Positions 52,179 through 59,971 of a stretch of 64,000 nucleotides of DNA are shown here, piece by piece. The first letter of the stretch is position 1. Every line of letters begins with the position of its first letter. The stretch is from Orlajensenia leifsoniae (GTDB lineage Bacteria; Actinomycetota; Actinomycetes; Actinomycetales; Microbacteriaceae). The notes beneath the pieces are model-generated. The model searched no databases. It was not told where the DNA came from and saw nothing but the letters and a program-made list of their open reading frames with translations. The stretch spans positions 124,001 through 188,000 of the forward strand of contig NZ_SPQZ01000001.1 in the NCBI RefSeq assembly GCF_004570845.1, in the 5' to 3' direction. Both the position numbers and the translations under genes were made by a program.

Positions 52179-52790
52179 ATGGGCGATCAGACAGATCTCG
52201 CGTTCCAGAAGGAAGACCAGGTCATCCCGCCTGCTCTCCGCCTCATCCGGGACTTCGTCAACACCGTGGAGTTCCAGGAGGATGACGAGCGGCTGACCAG
52301 CCCCGACGACCTGCGCGACTGGCTCGACGGCCGACACCTCCTCGATCCGGGCGCCGTCGCCACCGGCGACGACCTCGACTTCGCCATCACGCTGCGCGAG
52401 GGGCTGCGCGGTGTGCTCGAGCTGCACGCCGGCCACGATGCCGACCCTGCAGCGATCCGCCGCCTCAACGATGCCCTCGCGGACCTGCCGGTGCGCATCT
52501 CCTTCCGCGTGGACGAGCCCGGAGCGACGGAGGCCTTCGGCTTGGTTCCGGCCGGCGGAGATGCGGTCAGACGCGCTCTCGCCTCGATGCTCGATGCCGT
52601 GCGCCAGTCGACCGAGGACGGCACCTGGCCGAGACTGAAGGCGTGCGCCCGCCAGTCGTGCCGGTGGGCGTATTACGATCACTCCCGCAACCGATCCAGC
52701 CGGTGGTGCACCATGGCCGGCTGCGGCAACATCGTGAAGATGAAGAAGGCCTATGCGGCCAGGACAGGCCAGTCGAAGGCCGCGCAGTGA
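52179..52790 (+). CDS. CGNR zinc-finger (ABATE-domain) regulator
   Basis: This 203-residue protein has an N-terminal ABATE-like stress-sensing region (RLIRDFVNTVEFQED..) and a C-terminal CGNR zinc finger: C-x4-C in CARQSCRWAYYDHSRNRSS and then WCTMAGCGN..K.. with the CGN triplet. It is a putative stress-linked transcription factor. The ATG at 52179 is preferred. An in-frame TTG at 52143 would fall inside the likely -35 box. Target genes unknown; the small Arg-rich gene divergent from it is one candidate. Confidence 0.87.
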   Translation: MGDQTDLAFQKEDQVIPPALRLIRDFVNTVEFQEDDERLTSPDDLRDWLDGRHLLDPGAVATGDDLDFAITLREGLRGVLELHAGHDADPAAIRRLNDALADLPVRISFRVDEPGATEAFGLVPAGGDAVRRALASMLDAVRQSTEDGTWPRLKACARQSCRWAYYDHSRNRSSRWCTMAGCGNIVKMKKAYAARTGQSKAAQ

Positions 52791-52824
52791 GCAACGTGCG
52801 GATCTGAGGATCTCGTGGGAGCCC

Positions 52825-52853
52825 TTACGCTGGACCCGCTCCGAGCGTAGATT
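52825..52853 (+). promoter_or_regulatory. Possible promoter of the leader-peptide/PspA operon
   Basis: TTACGC (52825-52830) and TAGATT (52848-52853) are 17 bases apart, about 60 bases before the leader peptide start. Both boxes are only partial matches to consensus. The 124-base gap otherwise holds nothing visible. Confidence 0.3.
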
Positions 52854-52914
52854 GCGTTATATCGCGTTTGCGTTCGGACACCCGAGCCACGCGTCGGTGA
52901 CCGAGGGGGCATCC

Positions 52915-52971
52915 ATGGACTCGACTCGTACGACTGACTCGACTCGCACGACGGCAGGGCAGGCGCGCTGA
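52915..52971 (+). CDS. Leader peptide upstream of the PspA operon (18 aa)
   Basis: A short frame encodes MDSTRTTDSTRTTAGQAR. It has a strong GAGGGGGC site 5 bases before its ATG, better than that of the following gene. Its TGA shares one base with the ATG of the next gene (TGATG at 52969-52973), so ribosomes finishing it can restart on that gene. It contains a perfect DSTRTT duplication. Not recognised elsewhere; it may be a translational-coupling leader rather than a functional peptide. Confidence 0.5.
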   Translation: MDSTRTTDSTRTTAGQAR

Positions 52972-53603
52972 TGGACGTGCTGATGTCGGTGCTCCTCTCG
53001 CTCGCGCTCATCGTGACGGCATCCGTCACCACCATCGTTCTGGTGGTGCGGGCGGTCTACCGTCGCATCCGCCGCAGCCGGGCTCTGAACGGAGCAGTAC
53101 TGAAGGGCCGAGCCAGCCTCAGTTGGGGACCGCAGCGCAAGGTGCTCGCGCTGCAGCTGCAGCTCAACGACGCGCTCGACAGCGGACGCGCGGCCATCGA
53201 CCTCGCAGTGCGCACCAACGGGCGTCGCGGCGAGCTGCCGCGCATCTTCCGCCGTATCGAGGCCGAGGGGGTCGCCCTGCAGGCGCAGCTGCGCCTGATG
53301 GAGACCGAGACAGACGCCGCGGCCCTGGCGGACGAGCTTCCGGCGGCGGGCCTCCGTGTCGAGCAGGTCTCCGAGATGATCCGTCGACTGCGGGCATCCG
53401 TCGCCGCCGGTCTCGGCGACCCGACCGGCGAGTCGCTCGCTGCCCTCCGCGACGAGGTCGACCGGGAGGTCGCAGCCCTGCACGCCGGGGTCGAGGAACT
53501 CCGCAATCTCAACGCCGTCGACGGTCGCTTCACCGCGCCCTCGGCCGCTCCTCTCCGCACGTCACCCACCGATCGCCTCCAGAACAAGGGAGTCCAGTCA
53601 TGA
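52971..53603 (+). CDS. Single-pass membrane protein with helical cytoplasmic tail, PspA partner
   Basis: This 210-residue protein has one N-terminal membrane segment (about 5-28: LMSVLLSLALIVTASVTT) followed by a basic turn YRRIRRSR and then long amphipathic helices rich in Leu, Glu and Arg (coiled-coil-like, about 60-190). It overlaps the PspA gene by 4 bases. The pairing of a membrane-anchored helical protein with a PspA/IM30 protein is common in actinobacteria. A role as a membrane dock or regulator is inferred. No family name is assigned. Confidence 0.7.
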   Translation: MDVLMSVLLSLALIVTASVTTIVLVVRAVYRRIRRSRALNGAVLKGRASLSWGPQRKVLALQLQLNDALDSGRAAIDLAVRTNGRRGELPRIFRRIEAEGVALQAQLRLMETETDAAALADELPAAGLRVEQVSEMIRRLRASVAAGLGDPTGESLAALRDEVDREVAALHAGVEELRNLNAVDGRFTAPSAAPLRTSPTDRLQNKGVQS

Positions 53604-54382
53604 GCACTGACAGCAACAGCAACACCGCCCGGATGCGCACGATCTTCCGCACCAAGACCTCCAAGGCGCTCGATCGCATGGAGGACCCGCGCGACGCCCT
53701 CGATGACAGCTACGAGCAGCAGGTGAAGCTGCTGCACCAGGTGCGGCAGGCCGTGGCCGAGGTCGCCACCGCGAAGAAGCGCATCGAGCTGCAGGGTGAG
53801 GAGATGGGGTCGCGCTACCAGCGACTCGGCGACCAGGCTCGCGAGGCGATGGAGCACGGCCGCGAGGACCTGGCACGCGCCGCCCTCGAACGGCGCGCCG
53901 CCCTCGAGGGGCAGGTGTCGAAGCTGCAAGAGCAGCACAGCTCGCTGCAGAAGCAGACGTCTCAACTGCAGGAACGCGAGCGTCGCCTCGCCGAGCAGAT
54001 CGCCGCCTTCCGCATCGAGAAGGAGACGATGAAGGCCACGTACAGCGCCTCTGCCGCCCAGGTGCGCGCGAACGAGGCCGTGGCCGGCATCGGCGCGAAC
54101 ATGAACGACGTCGGCGTCAGCCTCGACCGGGCTCGCGACCGCGTCGCCCAGATGCAGGCGCGCGCGCAGGCCACGGACGAGCTCCTCTCGAGCGGCGCGC
54201 TGAAAGACCTGACGGCGGCACCGGATGCCGACATCGAGCGTCAGCTGGCCGAGCTCGCGTCGCGCTCCGACATCGAGCGCCAGCTCAAGGCCATGAAGGG
54301 CGACGGTGCCGACGGCATCCGCGGGTCGAAGAAGGATGACTCGACGGACGGCTGGCTCAGCATCGGGCAGGCGCCGCAGTAG
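53600..54382 (+). CDS. PspA/IM30 family phage-shock protein
   Basis: This 260-residue protein is almost all alpha-helical coiled coil. It opens RMRTIFRTKTSKALDRMEDP and has the PspA pattern EDPRDALDDSYEQQVKLLHQ, followed by QVSKLQEQHSSLQKQTSQL and the VGVSLDRARDRVAQMQARAQ segment. PspA/IM30 proteins bind the inner face of damaged membranes and preserve them under stress. The ATG at 53600 overlaps the upstream stop (ATGA) with AAGGGAG before it. A short hairpin follows the stop, facing the convergent sufU gene. Confidence 0.9.
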   Translation: MSTDSNSNTARMRTIFRTKTSKALDRMEDPRDALDDSYEQQVKLLHQVRQAVAEVATAKKRIELQGEEMGSRYQRLGDQAREAMEHGREDLARAALERRAALEGQVSKLQEQHSSLQKQTSQLQERERRLAEQIAAFRIEKETMKATYSASAAQVRANEAVAGIGANMNDVGVSLDRARDRVAQMQARAQATDELLSSGALKDLTAAPDADIERQLAELASRSDIERQLKAMKGDGADGIRGSKKDDSTDGWLSIGQAPQ

Positions 54383-54407
54383 GGCGAGCGCCCGGCGCCG
54401 GGTCGCC
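54383..54407. terminator. Short convergent hairpin
   Basis: GGCGA/TCGCC and CCCGG/CCGGG arms pair across 54383-54407 with a 3-base bulge. It sits exactly between the PspA stop and the sufU stop. The loop is very short, so the structure is plausible rather than certain. Confidence 0.4.
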
Positions 54408-54845
54408 TCACTTCAGCTTCGCCAGCGCATCCTCTGCGGCGACCCAGCCGAGCATGGCGCACTTCACGCGTGCGACGAACTTCGAGGCGCCGCTCAGGAC
54501 CGCGGCGTCGCCGAGCAGGTCCTCGTCGGGCTCGATGGTGCCGCGCGAGCGCATCATGGTGCGGAAGGAGTCGATGCGCGGCTGCAGCTCGGACACCGGC
54601 AGGCCGTCGAAGAGCTGGGCGAGAAGCGATGCCGACGATTGCGAGATGGCGCATCCGTGACCTTCCCAGGTCACCGACGTGAGCGTGCCGTCGTCGGCGA
54701 CGTTCAACTGGAGCGTGATCTCATCGCCGCAGGTGGGGTTGAGCTGGTGGGATTCGGCCGACGGATGCTCCACGAGGCCGTAGCCGTGGGGCCGCTTGGC
54801 GTGATCGAGAATGAGCTCCTGGTAGAGCCCGGCGAGGTCGCTCAT
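54408..54845 (-). CDS. sufU: Iron-sulfur cluster assembly sulfurtransferase SufU
   Basis: This 145-residue protein has the SufU zinc/sulfur site: C39 and D41 in NPTCGDE, C65 in GHGCAISQSSAS, and C129 in VKCAMLGW. It accepts sulfur from SufS and passes it to iron-sulfur scaffolds. The GHGCAI insert distinguishes SufU from IscU. Its start overlaps the sufS stop by 4 bases (ATGA), so the two subunits are co-translated. Confidence 0.93.
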   Translation of the reverse strand: MSDLAGLYQELILDHAKRPHGYGLVEHPSAESHQLNPTCGDEITLQLNVADDGTLTSVTWEGHGCAISQSSASLLAQLFDGLPVSELQPRIDSFRTMMRSRGTIEPDEDLLGDAAVLSGASKFVARVKCAMLGWVAAEDALAKLK

Positions 54846-56152
54846 CGTGGGCCTCCGAAGAATGCGATGCCGTCGGCGACGCCCGCGAGGAAGGCGTCGA
54901 CGTCATCGGGGGTGGAATACAGGTAGGTGCTCGCCCGCGTCGACGAGGTGACGCCGAGGCGCCGGTGCAGCGGCTGGGCGCAGTGGTGGCCGACTCGCAC
55001 CGCGATGCCGCGGCTGTCGAGGAACTGACCGAGATCGTGGGAGTGGATGCCGGGCACGTCGATGCTGGCCAGGCCCACGCGCTCGACTCCGGCAACGGGC
55101 CCGAGGATGCGCACGCCGTCGATGGCCGCCAGGCCATCGGTGAGGCGCCGGCCGAGCAGCGTCTCATGCGCGGCGACGCGGTCCATACCGATCGCGTCGA
55201 GGTAGCGCACGGCGGCAGCGAGCGCGATCGCCTGCGAGACGCGCTGGGTTCCGGCCTCGAAACGCAGCGGGGCGGTCAGGTACTCCGCCTTCTCCATCGT
55301 GACCGTCGTGATCATCGAGCCGCCGGTGAGGAACGGGGGCAGCGCGTCGAGCAGGTCGCGTCGGCCGTAGAGCACGCCGATGCCCGTCGGCGCGAGCATC
55401 TTGTGACCGGAGAACACGGCGAAGTCCACGTCGAGCGCACGCACGTCGAGCGGCAGGTGCGGTGCCGACTGGCAGGCGTCGAGCACCACGAGTGCGCCGA
55501 CGGCACGGGCGCGCGCGACGAGCAGCTCGACCGGGCTCACAGTGCCCAGCACGTTCGAGACGTGCGTGAACGCCACGACTCTCGTGCGCTCGCCGATCAG
55601 GTCGTCGAGCTCGTCGAGGCGCAGCGATCCGTCGTCGTCGACCGGGATGAAGCGCAGGGTCGCACCGGTGCGGGCCGCCAGCTCCTGCCACGGGATGAGG
55701 TTGGCGTGGTGTTCGAGCTCTGTCACCAGGATCTCGTCGCCGGCGCCGATCCTGAAGCGCTCGGCCGCCGCTCCCCCGCGGCCGAGGCTCGCGTTCGAGA
55801 TCGCGTAGGCGATGAGGTTGATGCCCTCTGTCGCGTTCGACGTCCAGACGATCTCCTCGGCGGATGCGCCGACGAAAGCGGCGATGCTCTCGCGGGCCTC
55901 CTCGAAGTCCTCGGTGGCGAGCGCCGCGAGGGTGTGGGCGCCACGGTGCACTGCCGAGTTGCGGTTCTCGTAGTAGTCGCGCTCGGCGTCGAGAACGGAT
56001 CGGGGCTTCTGCGAGGTCGCGCCGGAGTCGAGATAGACCAGCGGATGCCCGTTCACCTGTTGCGCGAGGGCAGGGAAGTCGCTCCGCAGGGCGGCGACCT
56101 CGGCTGGGCTGAGCGGTTCTGCGGTGGTCGTGCTGGTGATGCTGGAGGGCAT
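54842..56152 (-). CDS. sufS: Cysteine desulfurase SufS
   Basis: This 436-residue PLP enzyme removes sulfur from cysteine. The PLP lysine K251 is in FSGHKMLAPTGIGVLYG, and the catalytic cysteine C391 is in RVGHHCAQP. LDSGATSQKP and TELEHHANLIPW are also diagnostic of the SufS/CsdA class. The start at 56152 begins just before the conserved N-terminal helix; an upstream in-frame ATG would add about 47 unrelated residues. Together with sufU it makes a two-gene sulfur-mobilising unit separate from any complete suf operon in this window. Confidence 0.94.
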   Translation of the reverse strand: MPSSITSTTTAEPLSPAEVAALRSDFPALAQQVNGHPLVYLDSGATSQKPRSVLDAERDYYENRNSAVHRGAHTLAALATEDFEEARESIAAFVGASAEEIVWTSNATEGINLIAYAISNASLGRGGAAAERFRIGAGDEILVTELEHHANLIPWQELAARTGATLRFIPVDDDGSLRLDELDDLIGERTRVVAFTHVSNVLGTVSPVELLVARARAVGALVVLDACQSAPHLPLDVRALDVDFAVFSGHKMLAPTGIGVLYGRRDLLDALPPFLTGGSMITTVTMEKAEYLTAPLRFEAGTQRVSQAIALAAAVRYLDAIGMDRVAAHETLLGRRLTDGLAAIDGVRILGPVAGVERVGLASIDVPGIHSHDLGQFLDSRGIAVRVGHHCAQPLHRRLGVTSSTRASTYLYSTPDDVDAFLAGVADGIAFFGGPR

Positions 56153-56234
56153 GGGGTGGGTGGGAGCTTCCTGTTGGGTGCCCCTCAAGCTTAAGACGCC
56201 CGGCGGCCGGATCTGCTGGCTGCGTCGACTGCCC

Positions 56235-56272
56235 GCATCGGCTGTCTGCATCGGCTGTCTGCATCCGTTGTC
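56235..56272. repeat. Three tandem 13-bp repeats
   Basis: GCATCGGCTGTCT occurs at 56235 and 56248 and a degenerate copy, GCATCCGTTGTC, at 56261. They lie in the gap between sufS and the lipoprotein gene. Meaning unknown; slippage-prone sequence is the simple explanation. Confidence 0.4.
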
Positions 56273-56302
56273 GACTCCGTCCGGGAGTGCCATGCTGAAC
56301 CG

Positions 56303-56692
56303 ATGCGGATCTCCCGAAGGCTCGGAATCGTCGCCATCGTCGGGGCGGCGGTGTTGCTGACCTCCTGCGCTGCACCGGCATCACCGGTGATCGCGCCGGT
56401 GACGAAGGACGTCGGCGACCTTGCGGGGTCGACGGTCGAGCTCATCGTGGGGCAGACGTTGAACATCACGACAGGTGACCTGGCGGTCGACAGCTACTCC
56501 GCCGAGATCGCCGATCCGTCGATCGCCGAGTTCGTGGAGGGACGAGATGATGGGAGCGCGACCTACAACCCAGGCGTGAAGGCTGTGGCTGTCGGGTCGA
56601 CGGGCGTCGTCCTCTCGAACACGGATGGCGGCATAGAAGACGTCATGTTCACCGTCACCGTCACGGCCAGCCAAGAAGGCAGTGCATCATGA
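56303..56692 (+). CDS. Small lipoprotein with beta-rich domain
   Basis: This 129-residue protein starts with a basic stretch and hydrophobic segment, ending in the lipobox LTSC (about residues 19-22), so it is exported and lipid-anchored. The mature part is rich in Val, Thr and Gly (VELIVGQTLNITTGD.., ADPSIAEFVEG..NPGVKAVAVGSTGVVL), like a single bacterial Ig-like beta-sandwich. Specific function unknown. Its stop overlaps the HAD phosphatase start by 4 bases, although one product is extracellular and the other cytosolic. Confidence 0.75.
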   Translation: MRISRRLGIVAIVGAAVLLTSCAAPASPVIAPVTKDVGDLAGSTVELIVGQTLNITTGDLAVDSYSAEIADPSIAEFVEGRDDGSATYNPGVKAVAVGSTGVVLSNTDGGIEDVMFTVTVTASQEGSAS

Positions 56693-57354
56693 CCCAGCAG
56701 CGAATCGCGGTCCTCTTCGACATCGACGGCACCCTCGTCGACTCGAACTACCTCCACGTCGAGGCGTGGCAGCACGCCCTCCGCGACATGGGGGTCGATG
56801 TCGACGCCTGGCGCATCCACCGCTCGATCGGCCAGGACGGCGATCAGCTGCTCGCGTCGCTCGTCGGCGAGCGGGACGATGACTGGACATCGCGGGCGAC
56901 CGAGCTCAACTCGACCTACTACACGGAGCTCGCGCCCCGGCTCCGCGCCTTCAACGGGGCGCGACGGCTCCTGCACGCCCTCTCCGAGCGAGGAGTGGTC
57001 GTCGTACTCGCGACCTCGGCTCCCCAGGATGAGCTCGACCTCCTGTTGCCCGTGATCGACGCAGACGACGCCATCTCCGCCACCACGAACGCCGACGACG
57101 TCGACACCGCCAAGCCCGAACCCGACATCGTGCGCGTCGCCCTGTCGCGGGCCGGCGTCGACGCCGATCACGCCATCTTCGTCGGAGACTCGGTGTGGGA
57201 CATGAAGGCGGCAGTGAGGGCCGGCGTCACGCCGTACGGGGTGCTCTCGGGTGGAATCTCCGCCGATCTACTGACGGATGCCGGAGCCCTGGGAGTCTTC
57301 GACGACCCGGCCGACCTGCTCGATCGTCTCGGCGAGATCGCACTGCTCGGCTGA
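56689..57354 (+). CDS. HAD-superfamily phosphatase
   Basis: This 221-residue protein has the HAD nucleophile pair D11 and D13 in LFDIDGTLVDSN, then motif II (LATSAPQDE), the motif III Lys and the motif IV Asp in FVGDSVWDM. The inserted helical cap (VEAWQHALRDMGVD..) is of the beta-phosphoglucomutase/PGP type. It is soluble and likely acts on a phosphorylated sugar or metabolite. It is coupled by a 4-base overlap to the lipoprotein gene. Confidence 0.88.
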   Translation: MTQQRIAVLFDIDGTLVDSNYLHVEAWQHALRDMGVDVDAWRIHRSIGQDGDQLLASLVGERDDDWTSRATELNSTYYTELAPRLRAFNGARRLLHALSERGVVVVLATSAPQDELDLLLPVIDADDAISATTNADDVDTAKPEPDIVRVALSRAGVDADHAIFVGDSVWDMKAAVRAGVTPYGVLSGGISADLLTDAGALGVFDDPADLLDRLGEIALLG

Positions 57355-57417
57355 CACAGGCCGCGGACCGCGGGCACCCCGGGCGCACCGGCGCCCCGCA
57401 TTGTGGACCTCTCCGTC

Positions 57418-57444
57418 GCGATCGGCAAGCACCTTGCCGATCGC
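57418..57444. other. Perfect 12-bp hairpin upstream of the F420-type oxidoreductase
   Basis: GCGATCGGCAAG (57418-57429) and CTTGCCGATCGC (57433-57444) form a perfect stem with a CAC loop. It lies 64 bases after the HAD stop and 24 before the next ATG. It may end the HAD transcript or control the next gene; both uses fit. Confidence 0.55.
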
Positions 57445-57467
57445 TGCGGGCTGCGTAGCGTCGAAGC

Positions 57468-58424
57468 ATGAAGATCGGATACAAGCTCGTCGCCGAAGCC
57501 TTCGGCCCTCAGGAACTCGTGCGACAGGCGGTGCGCGCCGAACAGGCGGGCTTCGACTTCGTCGAGATGAGCGACCACTTCCATCCGTGGGTGGAGGCCC
57601 AGGGGCACTCCCCCTTCGTCTGGAACGTGCTCAGCGCCATCGCCGCGAAGACCACGACTCTCGAGTTGGCCACCGGCGTCACCTGCCCGAGCGTGCGCTA
57701 CCACCCGGCGATCATCGCCCAGGCCGCGGCCACGCTCGCCCTCCTCTCGGACGGCCGTTTCACCCTGGGCGTCGGGTCGGGCGAGCGACTCAACGAGCAC
57801 ATCGTGGGTCGCGGTTTTCCCGGGGTTCACGAGCGCCACGCCATGTTCGACGAGGCTCTCGACATCATCCGCCTCCTCTGGAAGGGCGGCTACCAGAACT
57901 ACGACGGCACGTACCTCAAGCTCGAGGACGCCCGCATCTTCGACCTGCCCGATGTGTTGCCGACCCTGGCCGTGGCCGTGAGCGGTCCGGACTCGATCGC
58001 CCTCGCCGCCGAGCACGGAGATGGACTGTTCGCCGTCGAGCCGAAGAGCGACCTCGTCTCGGGATACCGTGACGCTGGCGGCACCGGACCTCTCTATTGC
58101 GAGGCACCTCTCGCGTGGGCGACGACCGAGGAGGCCGCCGTGAAGGCGGCCCACACGACGAACGCGTGGTCGGTCGCCGGCTGGAAGGTGCTGGCCGAGC
58201 TGCCGAATCCGGTCAACTTCGAGGCGGCCGCCGTAACGGTGCGCGAGGACGACATCCGCGAGCAGTTCGCGTGCGGCCCCGACGTCGAGCGGCACCTCGA
58301 GGTCATCGGACAGTTCACCGACGCCGGCTTCGACCACGTCGCGCTGATGAACACCGGCCCGGACGCCGACGGATTCTTCGACTTCTTCGAGAAGGAACTG
58401 CGCCCTCGACTCGTCACAGGCTGA
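57468..58424 (+). CDS. F420-dependent LLM-class oxidoreductase (TIGR03557 type)
   Basis: This 318-residue protein is a luciferase-like TIM-barrel enzyme with FDFVEMSDHFHPWVEAQGHSPF near residue 25, LATGVTCPSVRYHPAIIAQA and GVGSGERLNEHIVG, which define the TIGR03557 F420-dependent group related to F420-dependent glucose-6-phosphate dehydrogenase. It should use cofactor F420 to oxidise or reduce an unknown substrate. No F420 biosynthesis gene is in the window. The ATG at 57468 is preceded by the hairpin at 57418. Confidence 0.87.
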   Translation: MKIGYKLVAEAFGPQELVRQAVRAEQAGFDFVEMSDHFHPWVEAQGHSPFVWNVLSAIAAKTTTLELATGVTCPSVRYHPAIIAQAAATLALLSDGRFTLGVGSGERLNEHIVGRGFPGVHERHAMFDEALDIIRLLWKGGYQNYDGTYLKLEDARIFDLPDVLPTLAVAVSGPDSIALAAEHGDGLFAVEPKSDLVSGYRDAGGTGPLYCEAPLAWATTEEAAVKAAHTTNAWSVAGWKVLAELPNPVNFEAAAVTVREDDIREQFACGPDVERHLEVIGQFTDAGFDHVALMNTGPDADGFFDFFEKELRPRLVTG

Positions 58425-58436
58425 GACGAGGCATCC

Positions 58437-59165
58437 GTGGTCATCCACATCGGAACGTCGGGGTGGAGCTACGACCACTGGGAGAGCGTGCTGTACGCGC
58501 CGGGCCTTCCGCCGCGGGAACGATTGTCGAGCTACGTCGCGCAGTTCTCGACGGTGGAACTCAACGCGAGCTTCTACCGCTGGCCGCAGCCCGCGGCCTT
58601 TCGGAGCTGGAGGCAGCGTCTGCCCGACGGCTTCCTGCTGTCGGTGAAGGCGCCGCGTGGCCTCACCCATGCCAAGAAGCTCTACGCGCCCGAGGAGTGG
58701 ATCGGTCGCATCACGGCGGGTTGGCACGAGCTCGGCGACAAGCGCGCCGTGCTGTTGGTGCAACTGCCACCGGGGATGCAACGCGACGACGGTCGTCTCT
58801 CGTTCTTCCTCGAGCAGATGCCACCGTGGGTGCGGGTCGCGGTCGAGTTCCGGCATCCGTCGTGGAACTGCGATGAGGTCTTCCGGATGCTGGAAACCCA
58901 CGATGCCGCTTACGTGGTCATGAGCGGGGCGGGTCTGCCATGCATCCTGCGGGCCACCGCGTCGATCGTCTACGTGCGCATGCACGGACCCGACCACGAC
59001 CACCTCTACGGAGGCTCGTACTCCGACGCCGACCTCGGGTGGTGGGCGGGGCGGTTGCGGGAGTGGGACGACCAGGGCCGGGATGTCTTCGTCTACTTCA
59101 ACAATGACGGAGGCGGCAACGCCGTACGCAATGCCACGACGCTGAGGCGCTTCGTCGGCGTGTGA
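58437..59165 (+). CDS. DUF72 family protein
   Basis: This 242-residue TIM-barrel protein carries the DUF72 marks: IHIGTSGWSYDHWESVLY at the N-terminus, FSTVELNASFYRWP, FLLSVKAPRGLTHAKKL, and AVEFRHPSW with conserved Glu/Arg/His. The C-terminal VYVRMHGPD and VFVYFNND segments are also typical. Function in the family is unknown. It starts with GTG, 12 bases after the previous stop, with GAGG ahead, so it may be co-transcribed with the oxidoreductase gene. Confidence 0.9.
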   Translation: MVIHIGTSGWSYDHWESVLYAPGLPPRERLSSYVAQFSTVELNASFYRWPQPAAFRSWRQRLPDGFLLSVKAPRGLTHAKKLYAPEEWIGRITAGWHELGDKRAVLLVQLPPGMQRDDGRLSFFLEQMPPWVRVAVEFRHPSWNCDEVFRMLETHDAAYVVMSGAGLPCILRATASIVYVRMHGPDHDHLYGGSYSDADLGWWAGRLREWDDQGRDVFVYFNNDGGGNAVRNATTLRRFVGV

Positions 59166-59254
59166 TGTCAAGGCCCGCACGGTCGTCTGGTCAACTCGGC
59201 TACGCTCGGGCGACGAGACGTGAGCATTCGACAGCCGACCAGGACGGAGGACGC

Positions 59255-59773
59255 GTGGCCGACCCCATCACCACCGACGCCGATCCCAGTGACGGCCGCG
59301 ACGAGACCGCGACCGAGCGCTCGGACCGGAACTGGAACGAGCTGCTGCAGGAGTTCCGTGTTCTCCAGACCGGAACGCAGATCCTCGCGGGCTTCCTGCT
59401 CACCTTGCCCTTCCAGGCGCGTTTCGACGAGCTGAGTGCGTTCGACGTCGGCATCTACTTGGCGTTGGTGATCGGTGCGGTCCTCCTGACGCTGCTCGCG
59501 CTCACCCCGGTGAGTCTCCATCGCCTGCTCTTCCGCCGGCACGCGAAGCCGGTGCTGGTGAGCGCTGGCAGCCGCATCCTGATCGCCTGTCTCGCCGCGA
59601 GCTCCTTGCTGTTCGCCGGGATCGTGCTGTTCCTGTTCGACTTCCTCCTGCCGTCACCAGCTGGATGGATCGCCGGAGGTGCCGTGATCGTCGTCGCGCT
59701 CGGCCTCTGGGTGGTGCTGCCGTTGGTGCTGCGGCGTCATGGCGCCGTCGACAGTCCGGCCGACGCCGCGTAA
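59255..59773 (+). CDS. DUF6328 family membrane protein
   Basis: This 172-residue protein has the DUF6328 opening WNELLQEFRVLQTGTQILAG, followed by four hydrophobic segments (about 45-60, 70-92, 112-134, 141-163). A GTG start at 59255 has a GGAGG site 4 bases upstream, better than the upstream in-frame ATG, which would add a tail before the acidic N-terminus. Function unknown. It is followed by a 198-base gap with one copy of the 42-nt hairpin repeat. Confidence 0.88.
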   Translation: MADPITTDADPSDGRDETATERSDRNWNELLQEFRVLQTGTQILAGFLLTLPFQARFDELSAFDVGIYLALVIGAVLLTLLALTPVSLHRLLFRRHAKPVLVSAGSRILIACLAASSLLFAGIVLFLFDFLLPSPAGWIAGGAVIVVALGLWVVLPLVLRRHGAVDSPADAA

Positions 59774-59820
59774 TTGGCGCGCTCCCTGGGAGCTGTGCGA
59801 CTGAGCGGCCGACGGCGGGT

Positions 59821-59862
59821 GCGTTTCGGCCGCGGACTTCGTCCGGGCGTCAACGAGCGGGG
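59821..59862. repeat. Dispersed 42-nt hairpin repeat, copy B
   Basis: The core is GCCGCGGACTTCGTCCGGGC with a CGGAC/GTCCG stem around TTC. It lies between convergent genes. The rest of the 59774-59971 gap (e.g. GCTCGCTGACGGCTTGCTCGC) contains further GCTCGCT-type runs, but I see no gene there. Confidence 0.65.
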
Positions 59863-59971
59863 TGGTGGGCGCGCTCGTTGCAGACCTCGCTCACGGCCTG
59901 CTCGCTGACGGCTTGCTCGCTGAGGACCGCGCGGAGCGCGCGTTCGAAGCGTCGGTGGATGGGGCTGGCGG

